From the NCBI GenBank assembly GCA_910583695.1, contig CAJTZL010000010.1, positions 1-58,534 on the forward strand: DNA of 58,534 nucleotides. Reading direction: 5' to 3'. This DNA is from an uncultured Oscillibacter sp. (GTDB lineage: Bacteria > Bacillota > Clostridia > Oscillospirales > Oscillospiraceae). The position numbers were made by a program, and so were the translations under genes. The notes beneath the pieces are model-generated. The model did no database searches, had not been told where the DNA came from, and worked only from the letters and a program-made list of their open reading frames with translations. Shown here piece after piece: positions 1-9,169 of this stretch (its first letter is position 1; each line of letters starts with the position of its first letter).

Positions 1-773
1 AAAAAAGCAGCGGAGGCGGCGGCGCAAACTGGATGGATACCTACGGCGACATGGTGACGCTGCTTCTGTGCTTCTTCGTGCTGCTGTATTCCATGTCCAC
101 CATCAGCGAGGACAACTGGAAGGCCATCGTCCAGAGCTTCAACCCCTCGGCGGTGCTGACCCCCACGGCCACTACCGGCGCGGGCGGCCCAGACGCCGAC
201 AACGACGGCACAACAGGCCAGATGCCCGTGGAGGAGATGCAGGAGCAGGTGGAGCAGGACATGGCGTCCCTCCTCCAGCAGATTCAGGAGTTTGTCCAGC
301 AGGAGAACCTCCAGGACGCAGTTACGGTGAGTCAGGACGGCGGCAAGATTTTCGTTACCTTCAGCCAGTCTGTCTTCTTTGGCGGAGACAGCTCCGTTAT
401 TTTGAAGGAGGCCTACCCCGTGCTGGACTCCATGTGCGAAATGCTCAGCAGCGTGGCCGAGTCCCTGGACGAGGTCCGCATTCAGGGCCATACCGCCCGG
501 GCGGGCACGGGTCCCAACGGAGTCATCAAGGACCGGACCCTGGCCAGCGAGCGGGCCACCAACGTGGTCATGTACATTCAGCAGCACAGCGACGTGCCTC
601 CCAGCTGCCTGGTCAGCGAGGGCTTTGGCGAATGGCGCCCCGTTGCGCCCAACGATACGGCCGAAAACCGGGCGAAGAACCGCCGGGTGGAAATGATTAT
701 CAGCGGCCGGGATATCGAAGCCGAAATGGAAGAACAGGGCGGCATCCAGCAGTATATTGTGATGACCGCATGA
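1..773 (+). CDS. motB: Flagellar motor stator protein MotB, 5' partial
   Basis: This is the peptidoglycan-anchored stator subunit. It pairs with MotA to form the ion channel that drives the motor. The reading frame is open from the first bases, so the N-terminus lies upstream. What remains starts just before the single membrane helix, which carries the channel aspartate in the motif TYGDMVTLL. A Gly/Glu-rich linker follows, then a C-terminal OmpA/MotB peptidoglycan-binding domain (GHTARAG, then an NRRVEMII-like end). motA would be expected just upstream. fliM follows after about 50 bp. The ion used, proton or sodium, cannot be told from this fragment. Confidence 0.93.
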   Translation, partial: KSSGGGGANWMDTYGDMVTLLLCFFVLLYSMSTISEDNWKAIVQSFNPSAVLTPTATTGAGGPDADNDGTTGQMPVEEMQEQVEQDMASLLQQIQEFVQQENLQDAVTVSQDGGKIFVTFSQSVFFGGDSSVILKEAYPVLDSMCEMLSSVAESLDEVRIQGHTARAGTGPNGVIKDRTLASERATNVVMYIQQHSDVPPSCLVSEGFGEWRPVAPNDTAENRAKNRRVEMIISGRDIEAEMEEQGGIQQYIVMTA

Positions 774-826
774 CAAAGCCCACCGGCGGCGTTACGCCGG
801 AATCCAGGTAGAATAGGGGGGATGAC

Positions 827-1834
827 ATGGCAGACGTATTATCGCAAGCGCAGATCGACGCTTTGCTGAACGCGGTTCGAAGCGGAGAAAAGGATTCGGA
901 GCCGTCCGCTGAAAAGCAGGAAAAGAAATACCAGAAATACGACTTCAGCAGTCCCCGCAAATTCACCAAAGACCGCATCAAAATGCTGAACGGCATTTTC
1001 GACAACTATTCCCGGGTGATCAGCTCCCGGCTGAACGCCCGTCTGCGTTCCACCTGCGAGGTCACGGTGGAGAGCATCGAGGAACAGCGCTATTTTGAAT
1101 TTTCCAACGCCCTGACGGAGGGCGACGTGCTGGGCATGATCGACGTGGAGCTGAAGGGGCAGATGCAGGAGACTCCGGCGATGCTCTTCATTCCCACCAG
1201 CACGGCCCTGAGCATGATGGACCGGATGCTGGGCGGCGAGGGCGCCGTGGACAACGAGCTGGAGGACGATTACAGCTACACAGACCTGGAGCTGAAGCTC
1301 TATGAAGATCTGGCCGAGGACACCGTGAAGGTGATGGACCGAAGTTGGGAGAACTACGTGCCAATCCGGTTTGAGTACAGCCGGACCGAGGTCAACCCGA
1401 CACTGAATCAGGTGATCGGTCTGGACGAGACGGTTGTGATCGTGGACCTGAAATTGCAGTTCCCCAACATGGCGGGGCGGATGAGCGTGTGCCTCCCCGG
1501 CGAGGTCCTGACCAACGTGTTCGCGGAAATCAGCCGGGAGAGCCCCCTGCGCCGGACGGCGGCGGAGGACAAATCCGACGAGATTTTCGACAAGCTGCGG
1601 GACTCCAAGCTGGAGATCATCGCGGAGCTGGCCAGCGCCCAGCTCTCCCTCAGCGACATCTACCATTTGAACGTGGGAGACGTCATTGACCTGGGACAGC
1701 CCAAGGAATCCCCCATTTATCTGGAGATCGGCGGCTACCACTGGTTTACCGGAAAGATGGGCACTCATAAGAAAAATATGGCTGTGAAGATAGATGAAGT
1801 ATGCTATCAGCTTGATGAGCAAAGGAGCGAGTAA
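827..1834 (+). CDS. fliM: Flagellar motor switch protein FliM
   Basis: FliM is a C-ring protein that receives phosphorylated CheY and sets rotation direction. At 335 aa it has normal length. The N-terminus has the classic CheY-P-binding peptide LSQAQIDALLNA at about residues 5-16. A CheC-like middle domain follows, and a SpoA domain ends the protein. A GGGGATG-type ribosome site lies before the ATG. fliY starts 5 bp downstream, so the two switch genes are probably translated together. The family assignment is firm. Confidence 0.96.
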   Translation: MADVLSQAQIDALLNAVRSGEKDSEPSAEKQEKKYQKYDFSSPRKFTKDRIKMLNGIFDNYSRVISSRLNARLRSTCEVTVESIEEQRYFEFSNALTEGDVLGMIDVELKGQMQETPAMLFIPTSTALSMMDRMLGGEGAVDNELEDDYSYTDLELKLYEDLAEDTVKVMDRSWENYVPIRFEYSRTEVNPTLNQVIGLDETVVIVDLKLQFPNMAGRMSVCLPGEVLTNVFAEISRESPLRRTAAEDKSDEIFDKLRDSKLEIIAELASAQLSLSDIYHLNVGDVIDLGQPKESPIYLEIGGYHWFTGKMGTHKKNMAVKIDEVCYQLDEQRSE

Positions 1835-1839
1835 ACGGA

Positions 1840-3303
1840 ATGAATAAAAAATTGTTTAGCCCGATGGAGATTGACGCCCTCGGGGAAATGATGAATATCA
1901 GCCTTGGCTCCTCTGCCACCGCGGTATCCAACCTTCTGGAGCACAGAGTCGATATTACGACGCCCAAGGTTACGTCCATCAAGACGGAGGACTTTGCCCT
2001 GGGCAATCTGGAGCCCGCCATGGGCATCGAGATCAAATACGTGGAGGGCTTGGCGGGCAGCAACATCATGCTGCTCAAGCGCAGCGATATCAAAGTCATT
2101 GTGGATATCCTCATGGGCGGAGAGACGCCGGATGAGGAATTTGAGCTCAACGAGCTGACCATCAGCGCCGTCTGCGAGGTCATGAACCAGATGATGGGCG
2201 CCGCGGCCACGGCCATGAGCGACTTCCTGGGCTATCAGGTGGATATTTCCACACCCCAGCCCTTTGAGTTGGAGGATCTGGCGGCCTTCAAGCAGAACCA
2301 TCTTCCCCAGGGGGCGGACACCATCGTTATCGTCCGCTTCTCCCTCAAGATCGAGGGGGCCCTGGAGAGTGAGTTCATGAACGTTATGAGCGTGGAGCTG
2401 GCCAAGGAGCTCTTGAAGGGCCTGGGCCTGGGCGACGACGACGATGACGGAGTCGAAGAGGCCCCCCCTGCCCCCGCTCCCGCTCCGGAGCCTGCGGCGG
2501 AGCCCGCCTCCTCCGGCGGCAAGATGAGCCAGGAGGAGATCGAGGCCATGCTGGCGGGCATGAGCGGCGGCGGAGAGCCCGCCCCCGCCCCGGAACCCGA
2601 GCCCGCCTCCGGCAAGAAGATGAGCCAGGAGGAGATCGAGGCGATGATGTCCGGCATGGCCGGAGGCACCCCGGCTCCCGCTCCGGAGCCCGAGCCCTCT
2701 TCCAGCCGGAAGATGAGCCAGGAGGAAATCGAGGCCATGCTGGCCGGAGGTGCCGCGGCGCCTGCGCCTCAGCCCGCCCCGGCGGCCCAGCCCGCTCCGG
2801 CTCCCCAGGCCGCTCCGGCTCCCCAGGCCGTCCCGGCGGCGCAGCCTGCCGCGGCCCCGCCCGCGTCGGCCGCGGATTTTGGAGCTATGATGGCGGCCAT
2901 GATGACGGCCATGACCACGGCCATGGCCAACAACGCCCCGGCCCCCGCCGCCGCGCCCCAGGCCCCGGAGCCCAAGGTCATCAACACCCGGCCCGCCCCC
3001 CTGCGGGAGATGGATACGACGGACCTTCTGGGGAAGGAACAGGCCCAGAATCTGGACCTCATTATGGAGGTCCCCCTCCAGGTGACGGTGGAAATCGGCC
3101 GGACACAGCGGAAGGTGCAGGATATCCTGGAGTTTTCCAAGGGGTCCCTGGTGGTCCTCGACAAGCTGGCGGGCGATCAGGTGGACCTGTTTGTTAACGG
3201 AAAATGCGTGGCCAAGGGCGACGTGGTGGTGATCGACGACAACTTCGGCGTCCGCATCACTGAAATTGTCCAGGACCCTGTGATCGAGCTGGTAAAGAAA
3301 TAA
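1840..3303 (+). CDS. fliY: Flagellar switch protein FliY (CheC-like domain plus FliN-type SpoA domain)
   Basis: FliY is the Gram-positive form of FliN. It is a CheY-P phosphatase fused to a C-ring SpoA domain. At 487 aa it is longer than typical FliY proteins (about 380 aa). The N-terminal half shows two CheC phosphatase-type helices (residues near ALGEMMNISLGSS and AVCEVMNQMMGAA, each with E-x2-N). The C-terminal 90 aa are the SpoA/FliN domain. Between them lies an Ala/Pro-rich linker of about 190 aa. It holds three copies of a KMSQEEIEAML-type motif (see the repeat feature). No separate FliN is present in the window. Confidence 0.95.
   Translation: MNKKLFSPMEIDALGEMMNISLGSSATAVSNLLEHRVDITTPKVTSIKTEDFALGNLEPAMGIEIKYVEGLAGSNIMLLKRSDIKVIVDILMGGETPDEEFELNELTISAVCEVMNQMMGAAATAMSDFLGYQVDISTPQPFELEDLAAFKQNHLPQGADTIVIVRFSLKIEGALESEFMNVMSVELAKELLKGLGLGDDDDDGVEEAPPAPAPAPEPAAEPASSGGKMSQEEIEAMLAGMSGGGEPAPAPEPEPASGKKMSQEEIEAMMSGMAGGTPAPAPEPEPSSSRKMSQEEIEAMLAGGAAAPAPQPAPAAQPAPAPQAAPAPQAVPAAQPAAAPPASAADFGAMMAAMMTAMTTAMANNAPAPAAAPQAPEPKVINTRPAPLREMDTTDLLGKEQAQNLDLIMEVPLQVTVEIGRTQRKVQDILEFSKGSLVVLDKLAGDQVDLFVNGKCVAKGDVVVIDDNFGVRITEIVQDPVIELVKK
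2521..2749 (+). repeat. Three CheY-binding-like motif repeats in the FliY linker
   Basis: The linker encodes KMSQEEIEAMLAGM, KMSQEEIEAMMSGM and KMSQEEIEAMLAGG, starting near 2521, 2617 and 2708. Pro/Ala/Glu-rich spacers of about 18 aa separate them. The core SQEEIEAML closely resembles the SQAQIDALL peptide at the FliM N-terminus. Some codons differ between copies, so the similarity is kept at the protein level. Confidence 0.85.
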
Positions 3304-3383
3304 GCGGCCGGGATCCGGAGCGCTTTTCAGATAATAGGACTATCACATATTGATTATTTGGATAAGAAGGAAGGAATTAGACA

Positions 3384-3752
3384 ATGGCTAAGAAGATTCT
3401 GCTGGTCGACGACGCCGCCTTTATGCGGAAGATGATCAAGGACACCCTGAGCAAGAACGGGTACACCGAGCTGTTCGAGGCCGTGGACGGTGCGGATGCC
3501 GTGGAGAAATTCGGTGAGATCGGCCCGGATCTGGTGATCATGGATATCACCATGCCCAACATGGACGGCCTGGAGGCCCTGAAAGCCATCCGCGCCAAGG
3601 ACAGCAGCGCCAATGTGGTCATGTGCTCTGCCATGGGACAGGAGAGCATGGTCATGGACGCGGTGCGTTCCGGCGCCAAGGACTTCATCGTTAAGCCCTT
3701 CAAGCCTGACCGGGTTCTCAAGACCGTCAGCACCATCCTAGGCAATCCCTGA
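3384..3752 (+). CDS. cheY: Chemotaxis response regulator CheY
   Basis: A single receiver domain of 122 aa carries the excitation signal from CheA to the switch. The acidic pocket (LLVDD at residues 7-10), the phosphoacceptor Asp54 (VIMDITMP), the Ser/Thr site in CSAMG and the Lys in VKPF are all visible. The gene sits between fliY and fliO, as in Bacillus and many Clostridia. The 80-bp gap before it is AT-rich by local standards and has an AGAAGGAAGGA ribosome site. A separate promoter there is possible, but I could not recognise one. Confidence 0.96.
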   Translation: MAKKILLVDDAAFMRKMIKDTLSKNGYTELFEAVDGADAVEKFGEIGPDLVIMDITMPNMDGLEALKAIRAKDSSANVVMCSAMGQESMVMDAVRSGAKDFIVKPFKPDRVLKTVSTILGNP

Positions 3753-3755
3753 CGG

Positions 3756-4127
3756 ATGCTGGAGCTGGGGGGTGACGCGGCCTTGGCCTCCTTTCTTTGG
3801 ATGCTGGTCTGCGTCGTCCTGATCATCGGCCTGGCCTACTGGTTTACGAAGTATGTGGCGGGCCGGGGGGCGTTGGGCGCCTTTTCAGGAGGACGGCGGA
3901 TGGAGGTCCTGGACCGGCTGCCCCTGGGGCGGGACCAGAATCTGATCCTGGCTCGGGTGGGAGAGCGGTATCTGCTCCTGGGAGCCGGAACGGCGGGAGT
4001 CACCCTGCTGGCAGAGCTCACCGAAGAGGAGGCCGCCGCCTGGAAGCCGCCGGAAACGGCGGCAGGTGAGAAGCCGGGCTTCAAGGAGACCTTTCTCACC
4101 ATCATGAAACAACGAGAGCGGAGGTGA
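3756..4127 (+). CDS. fliO: Flagellar biosynthesis protein FliO
   Basis: FliO is a small membrane protein that helps assemble the FliPQR export gate. Its 123 aa include one membrane helix near residues 10-30 (a WMLVCVVLIIGLAYWF-like stretch). A basic cytoplasmic domain follows, containing a MEVLDRLPLGRDQNL-type segment characteristic of FliO/FliZ. The gene starts 3 bp after cheY and ends 7 bp before fliP. Sequence conservation in this family is low, so position in the fliO-P-Q-R-flhB-flhA order is part of the evidence. Confidence 0.88.
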   Translation: MLELGGDAALASFLWMLVCVVLIIGLAYWFTKYVAGRGALGAFSGGRRMEVLDRLPLGRDQNLILARVGERYLLLGAGTAGVTLLAELTEEEAAAWKPPETAAGEKPGFKETFLTIMKQRERR

Positions 4128-4134
4128 ATCGGAG

Positions 4135-4809
4135 GTGCCGGAAGGGCTGATCAATGTAAACGGAGAGAATGTGCAGGCGCTGGAAGTCATATTCCTGATG
4201 ACGGCGATTACGCTCCTGCCCTCTCTCGTGGTGATGATGACGTCCTTTTCCCGGTTTGTCATCTCCTTTTCCTTTCTGCGCAACGCCATGGGCACCCAGC
4301 AGACGCCGCCGAACCTGATTCTGGTGGGTCTGGCCCTGTTTTTGACGTTTTACACCATGTCCCCAACCATCACCCGCATACAGGAGGAGGCCTACGAGCC
4401 CTACGTTGCGGAGGAGATCAGCCAGGAGGAATTTCTGGAGCGGGCCGTGGTGCCTTTGTCGGAGTTCATGGTGCGGAACACCAAGATCAGCACCCTGGAG
4501 ATGTTCTGCGAAATGGCTCATGTGGATATGCCGGAGACCGTGGATACGCGGACGGTGGTGGATGCGCTGCCTTTGCGGATCATCGTGCCCTCCTTTGTGA
4601 CCTGCGAGCTGTCGAAGGCGTTTACCATCGGGCTGCTGCTGTATATTCCCTTTATGCTGATTGACATTGTGGTTTCCTGTACGCTGATGTCCATGGGTAT
4701 GATCATGCTGCCGCCGTCCATGATTTCCGCTCCCTTCAAGCTGCTGCTGTTTGTGACCCTGAACGGGTGGGAGCTGCTGTTCTCCACCCTGGTCCGGGAC
4801 TTCCACTGA
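4135..4809 (+). CDS. fliP: Flagellar export gate protein FliP
   Basis: FliP forms the core of the type III export gate with FliQ and FliR. The 224-aa protein has the family hallmarks MMTSFSRFVI, SFLRNAMGTQQTPPN and a hydrophobic C-terminus. The start is a GTG preceded by GGTGAATCGGAG. An in-frame stop at 4105-4107 rules out a longer N-terminus. The protein therefore begins about where the mature part starts in FliP proteins made with a cleavable signal peptide. Identity is secure; the missing leader is unusual. Confidence 0.95.
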   Translation: MPEGLINVNGENVQALEVIFLMTAITLLPSLVVMMTSFSRFVISFSFLRNAMGTQQTPPNLILVGLALFLTFYTMSPTITRIQEEAYEPYVAEEISQEEFLERAVVPLSEFMVRNTKISTLEMFCEMAHVDMPETVDTRTVVDALPLRIIVPSFVTCELSKAFTIGLLLYIPFMLIDIVVSCTLMSMGMIMLPPSMISAPFKLLLFVTLNGWELLFSTLVRDFH

Positions 4810-4823
4810 CGGAGGGCTGAGGA

Positions 4824-5087
4824 ATGGATACGGGAATGATTACGGATGTGATGCGGGACGCCGTGGTTGTGGTGATCAAGCTGGGCGGGCCCATGCTGGT
4901 TTTGAGCATGTTTGCCGGCGTGCTGATTGCCATTTTCCAGGCAGTGACTCAGATTCACGAGCAGACCATCGGCTTTATTCTCAAGGTGGTCATCATCGTG
5001 GGCGTCCTGTTGATTGCGGGAGGCTGGATGCTGACCACGCTTCAGGAGTACACCCGGGAGGTCTTTGACCTGATGACGCAGATTTAG
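4824..5087 (+). CDS. fliQ: Flagellar export gate protein FliQ
   Basis: This 87-aa protein has two membrane helices. The first spans roughly residues 16-40 and holds GGPMLVLSMFAGVLIAIFQA. The second spans about 52-75. This is the FliQ pattern, and FliQ packs around FliP and FliR in the export gate. The ATG follows GGAGGGCTGAGGA. The gene lies 14 bp after fliP and 11 bp before fliR, inside one clear operon. Confidence 0.95.
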   Translation: MDTGMITDVMRDAVVVVIKLGGPMLVLSMFAGVLIAIFQAVTQIHEQTIGFILKVVIIVGVLLIAGGWMLTTLQEYTREVFDLMTQI

Positions 5088-5098
5088 CGGAGGCGCCT

Positions 5099-5863
5099 AT
5101 GATAGACGAAGGGGCCCTGACGCTCTTCCTGCTGATTCTGTCCCGGATGAGTGGCTTTGTTTTGTTCAACCCCCTGCTGAGCCGCCAGAATTTTCCCGGA
5201 ACCTTCCGGGCGGGGTTTGTGCTGCTGCTGTCGGCCTTCACCTATTCGCTGGAGGGCGGGCGGCTGGAGCCGCCGTCGGGGGTGCTGTCCTTCGCCGGGG
5301 CGGTGCTGCTGGAATTGACGGTGGGATTCGTCCTGGGCATGGTCGTAAACTTTTTCTTTTATATTCCCCAGATGGCGGGTTTGGCCATCGACACCCAGAT
5401 GGGCATGACCATGAACCAGGTTTACGACGCCGGCTCCCGTTCCAACATGTCGGTGACGGGGACTCTGCTGAACACCCTGATGATTCTGCTCTTTTTCGCC
5501 GGGAACGGGCACCACACGCTGTTGCGGATCATGCTGACCTCCGGTGAAATTTTGAGCTACGGAGGCGTTTCCATCGGGCACGACCTGACTAATCTGGCCC
5601 TGGAGCTGTTTATTGAGTGCACCGTTTTGTCGGTGAAGCTCTGTATGCCCATTCTGGCGGCGGAGCTCATCGGTCAGCTGGGGATGGGCGTTTTGATGAA
5701 GGTCATTCCCCAGATCAATGTGTTTTCCATCAATATCGAACTGAAGGTCATCATCGGCCTTGGGCTGCTGCTGTTGCTGATGCTTCCCATCAGCGAGTTC
5801 CTTCTGACGGCGGAGCGGACCATGCTGGACAGCCTCCACGTGATGCTGGGGCTGATGGCATAA
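5099..5863 (+). CDS. fliR: Flagellar export gate protein FliR
   Basis: FliR is a polytopic membrane protein of 254 aa, the usual length. It completes the FliPQR gate and contacts FlhB. Family signatures include the RMSGFVLFNPLLS start, the QMAGLAIDTQMG segment around residues 95-106, and a conserved MPILAAELIGQLGMG stretch near 180-200. The gene follows fliQ after 11 bp with GGAGGCGCCT before the ATG. flhB follows after a 36-bp gap. Confidence 0.95.
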   Translation: MIDEGALTLFLLILSRMSGFVLFNPLLSRQNFPGTFRAGFVLLLSAFTYSLEGGRLEPPSGVLSFAGAVLLELTVGFVLGMVVNFFFYIPQMAGLAIDTQMGMTMNQVYDAGSRSNMSVTGTLLNTLMILLFFAGNGHHTLLRIMLTSGEILSYGGVSIGHDLTNLALELFIECTVLSVKLCMPILAAELIGQLGMGVLMKVIPQINVFSINIELKVIIGLGLLLLLMLPISEFLLTAERTMLDSLHVMLGLMA

Positions 5864-5899
5864 CCGTGTTTCAGCCGTGTCCAAAAGGGGGGATGAACG

Positions 5900-6973
5900 T
5901 TGGCGGACAGTTCCAAGACCGAAAAAGCAACCCCAAAAAAGCGAAGAGACGAACGAAAGAAAGGTAACGTCTTCCTGAGCCAGGACGCCGTTTCTGTGGT
6001 CACGCTGCTGGGCTCCTTCTCCGCCTTCTGGCTGCTGGCCGGGCGCATCGGAGAACAGCTGGCGGGCTTTATGGGCTTTTGCTTTTCCAAGGTGGCTGTG
6101 GCGGGAGAGCTGGCCAGCGGAGATCTCCTCCATGAGCTGACCATGCAGGCCCTGGGGCTGATGCTCCGGACCGTGCTCCCGATTACCCTGGTGACGGCGG
6201 GCTGTGCCATCGTGGCCACCTTCGCCCAGACCAAGCTGCTGGTCAGCAGCGAACTGATGAAACCCAAGTTCAGCCGGATCAACCCCCTGGAGGGCTTCAA
6301 GCGGCTGTTTTCCCTGAAAAGCGTGGTCAACGCCTTGAAGGGGCTTTTGAAAATCAGCATCCTCATGGTCATCGTCTATATCAGCATCAGCAGCATGTTC
6401 CATGAGAGCGCGAAATATCTTTATGTGGACCTGAAAGCCTCCGCCAGTCACCTGTTTGACCAGGGGATGAGCATGATCGTGAAGATCGGCATTGCCTTCA
6501 TCGCCCTGGCCGCCCTGGACTTCATGTACCAGTGGTGGGACTACGAACGGGGTCTCCGCATGAGCAAGCAGGAGATCAAGGAAGAGTATAAGCAGATGGA
6601 AGGCGATCCCCAGATCAAGGGGAAGATCAAGGAGATGCAGCGCAAGCGGGCCCAAAGCCGCATGATGCAGCAGGTCCCCAAGGCCGACGTGGTCATCCGA
6701 AATCCCACCCACTACGCCGTGGCTCTCCGGTATCACCCGGATGAGGATGCGGCCCCCATCGTCCTTGCCAAGGGCATGGACTCCATGGCCCTTCGCATCG
6801 TGAAAATTGCGGAGGAGAACAAGGTGCCGACGATTGAAAACGTACCCCTGGCCCGGGCTCTCTACGCGGACGCAGAGCTGGACCAGGAGATTCCCACGGA
6901 GCTCTACAACCCCGTGGCGGAGGTGCTGGTTTACATCTTCAGGCTGAACGAGAAGCACAAACTGGTAAAATAA
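5900..6973 (+). CDS. flhB: Flagellar export switch protein FlhB
   Basis: FlhB controls which substrates the export apparatus accepts. Self-cleavage within NPTH switches export from hook to filament proteins. The 357-aa protein has four membrane segments in the first 210 residues and a cytoplasmic domain with NPTH at residues 268-271. The start is a TTG with a G-run ribosome site 8 nt upstream. The nearby ATG at 5893 is in another frame and is not the start. A second, NPTH-less FlhB-C homologue lies at 38391-38726. Confidence 0.96.
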   Translation: MADSSKTEKATPKKRRDERKKGNVFLSQDAVSVVTLLGSFSAFWLLAGRIGEQLAGFMGFCFSKVAVAGELASGDLLHELTMQALGLMLRTVLPITLVTAGCAIVATFAQTKLLVSSELMKPKFSRINPLEGFKRLFSLKSVVNALKGLLKISILMVIVYISISSMFHESAKYLYVDLKASASHLFDQGMSMIVKIGIAFIALAALDFMYQWWDYERGLRMSKQEIKEEYKQMEGDPQIKGKIKEMQRKRAQSRMMQQVPKADVVIRNPTHYAVALRYHPDEDAAPIVLAKGMDSMALRIVKIAEENKVPTIENVPLARALYADAELDQEIPTELYNPVAEVLVYIFRLNEKHKLVK

Positions 6974-7057
6974 ATTTGCCGTCTTATCCAAAGGATAAGG
7001 CTGTCCGGTCCGGGACCGGGGCGGAAAGGAACTTTTGGAACAGGAGGTGACGGGCGC

Positions 7058-9169
7058 TTGAGAAGGATTCTTGACAACATAATATCTCTTGCCGTCGTGG
7101 TTATCGTCCTGTTTTTGATCATCCCCCTGCCGACGCAGCTCCTGGACATTCTGCTGGTGGTGAACATCGGCCTGTCCGTCATGATCCTCATGATCACGAT
7201 GAACATTTCGGAGGCCCTGGAGTTCTCCATTTTCCCATCCCTGCTGCTGATCACCACGCTGTTCCGATTGGGACTGAACGTCTCCACCACGCGGCAGATT
7301 CTCTGGCACGGCTACGCCGGAGAGGTTATTCAGAACTTCGGCAACCTGATTACCGGCGGAAACATCGTCGTGGGCGTGGTCATCTTCCTGATCATCGTCC
7401 TGGTGCAGTTCATTGTCATCACCAAGGGCGCCGAGCGCGTGGCCGAGGTGGCCGCCCGGTTCACCCTGGACGCCATGCCCGGCAAGCAGATGGCCATTGA
7501 CGCCGACCTCTCCTCCGGCCTCATCGACGAGCAGGAGGCCAAGGAGCGGCGCCATAAGATTCAGAAGGAAGCCGACTTCTACGGCGCCATGGACGGTGCC
7601 ACGAAAATCGTAAAAGGCGACGCCACCATGTCCTTGATCATCACCATGATCAACTTCATCGGAGGCACCATCATCGGAATGGTGATGAACGCCGGAACCT
7701 TTACCGACGTTCTCTCCAAATATTCCATCGTCACCATCGGCGACGGCCTGGTTTCCCAGCTCCCGGCGCTGATGATCTCCACCGCCACGGGCATGATCGT
7801 CACCCGGTCCGTGTCCGAGGGCAGCCTGAACAAGGACGTCATCGGCCAGTTCAAGGCCCAGCCTCGGGCCATCATGACCACCGGTGTCATCCTCCTGTTC
7901 CTGGCGGCCATCCCCAACACGCCCCATTTCGCCCTGGCAGTGGGCGGCGGGCTGCTGCTGGGGGCGGGCTGGTACGTCAGCAGCCGCATGGAACGGGAAC
8001 GGCAGGAGACTGCGGCCCTCCAGGCCGCCGCGGAACAGCAGCAGCAGGCTGCCGAGACCGCCGCGCCCAGCGAAACCGACTATTACAAGGATATCAACAA
8101 CGTCTACAACCTCCTCTCTGTGGAACCCATTGAGATGGAGTTTGGATACAGCCTCATCCCCATGGTGGATGAGAGCCACGGCGGCAAGCTCATCAGCCGC
8201 ATTGTCATCTTCCGCCGTCAGTATGCCCAGGACATGGGCTTCGTCTTCCCCTCCATCCGGCTCCACGACGCCTCGGCCCTGGGGACGAACCAGTACGTCA
8301 TCCGCATCCGGGGCGAAGAGGTTGCCCGGGGCGAGATTCTGGTGGACTACTATCTGGCCCTGGAGCCCGCCAACCCCTTGGGGGAGATCGACGGCATCGA
8401 GACCATCGAGCCCGCCTACGGCATTCCCTCCCGGTGGATTCTGCCGGAGAACAAGGAAATGGCAGAAATCTACGGCTACAACGTCATCGACCCCCTGTCC
8501 GTCATGCTGACTCACCTCTCCGAGACGGTAAAGAAGTACGCCTACGAGATGCTGGGCCGGGCGGAGACCATCCAGCTGGTGGACAATTTGAAGCGCAGCG
8601 CCCCGGAGCTGGTGGAGGAGACCATCCCCGGCATCATCTCCTACGCCACGCTGGAAAAGGTGCTGCGGAACCTCCTGAAAGAGGGGGTGCCCATCAAGGA
8701 CCTGGGCGCCATTGTGGAGACCCTGGCCGATGCCCTGGTCCAGGGCCGGGACATCGATTCCGCTACGGAGCAGGTCCGGGGCGCTCTGGCCCGGACCATC
8801 ACCCGCCGCTTCTGCGAGGACGGACAGCTCCGGGTGGTCACGCTGGATGCCGAGGTGGAGAAGAAGATCATCGCCTCCCTCACCCGGAACGATCAGGGCG
8901 TGTATCTGGCTATGGGCCCGGAGCTGATGCAGCAGATCGTCTCTCAGCTGGCCAACCAGATGAAGAAGTTCAACGACCTCTCCCAGACACCCATCATCCT
9001 GGTCAGTCAGGTGATCCGGGGCTATTTCTCCAAGATGATCACCCAGTTCTACCCCGGCGTTTACGTGCTGTCCTTCAATGAGATCACCAGCGCCGTGCAG
9101 ATCCAGGCCATTGGAAACATCACCCTGGAACCGGCGGCCCGGCCGGAACGGAAGGCGGTGGGCACATGA
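7058..9169 (+). CDS. flhA: Flagellar export protein FlhA
   Basis: FlhA is the large export-gate subunit. Its cytoplasmic ring binds chaperone-substrate complexes. The 703-aa protein has about eight membrane helices in the first 330 residues. These include the conserved FHIPEP-like loop region with AERVAEVAARFTLDAMPGKQ, where export-critical charged residues sit. A cytoplasmic domain follows. The start is TTG, with AGGAGGTGA 7 nt upstream. The upstream gap holds two short inverted repeats (around 6983-6999 and 7005-7019). The stop overlaps the fliA ATG by 4 bp. Confidence 0.96.
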   Translation: MRRILDNIISLAVVVIVLFLIIPLPTQLLDILLVVNIGLSVMILMITMNISEALEFSIFPSLLLITTLFRLGLNVSTTRQILWHGYAGEVIQNFGNLITGGNIVVGVVIFLIIVLVQFIVITKGAERVAEVAARFTLDAMPGKQMAIDADLSSGLIDEQEAKERRHKIQKEADFYGAMDGATKIVKGDATMSLIITMINFIGGTIIGMVMNAGTFTDVLSKYSIVTIGDGLVSQLPALMISTATGMIVTRSVSEGSLNKDVIGQFKAQPRAIMTTGVILLFLAAIPNTPHFALAVGGGLLLGAGWYVSSRMERERQETAALQAAAEQQQQAAETAAPSETDYYKDINNVYNLLSVEPIEMEFGYSLIPMVDESHGGKLISRIVIFRRQYAQDMGFVFPSIRLHDASALGTNQYVIRIRGEEVARGEILVDYYLALEPANPLGEIDGIETIEPAYGIPSRWILPENKEMAEIYGYNVIDPLSVMLTHLSETVKKYAYEMLGRAETIQLVDNLKRSAPELVEETIPGIISYATLEKVLRNLLKEGVPIKDLGAIVETLADALVQGRDIDSATEQVRGALARTITRRFCEDGQLRVVTLDAEVEKKIIASLTRNDQGVYLAMGPELMQQIVSQLANQMKKFNDLSQTPIILVSQVIRGYFSKMITQFYPGVYVLSFNEITSAVQIQAIGNITLEPAARPERKAVGT

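Noticed and set aside
5084..8515. A 1143-codon open frame on the minus strand
   Set aside because: It is antisense to fliR, flhB and flhA, is rich in His/Gln/Gly, and has no recognisable domain or ribosome site. GC-rich third positions produce such shadows.
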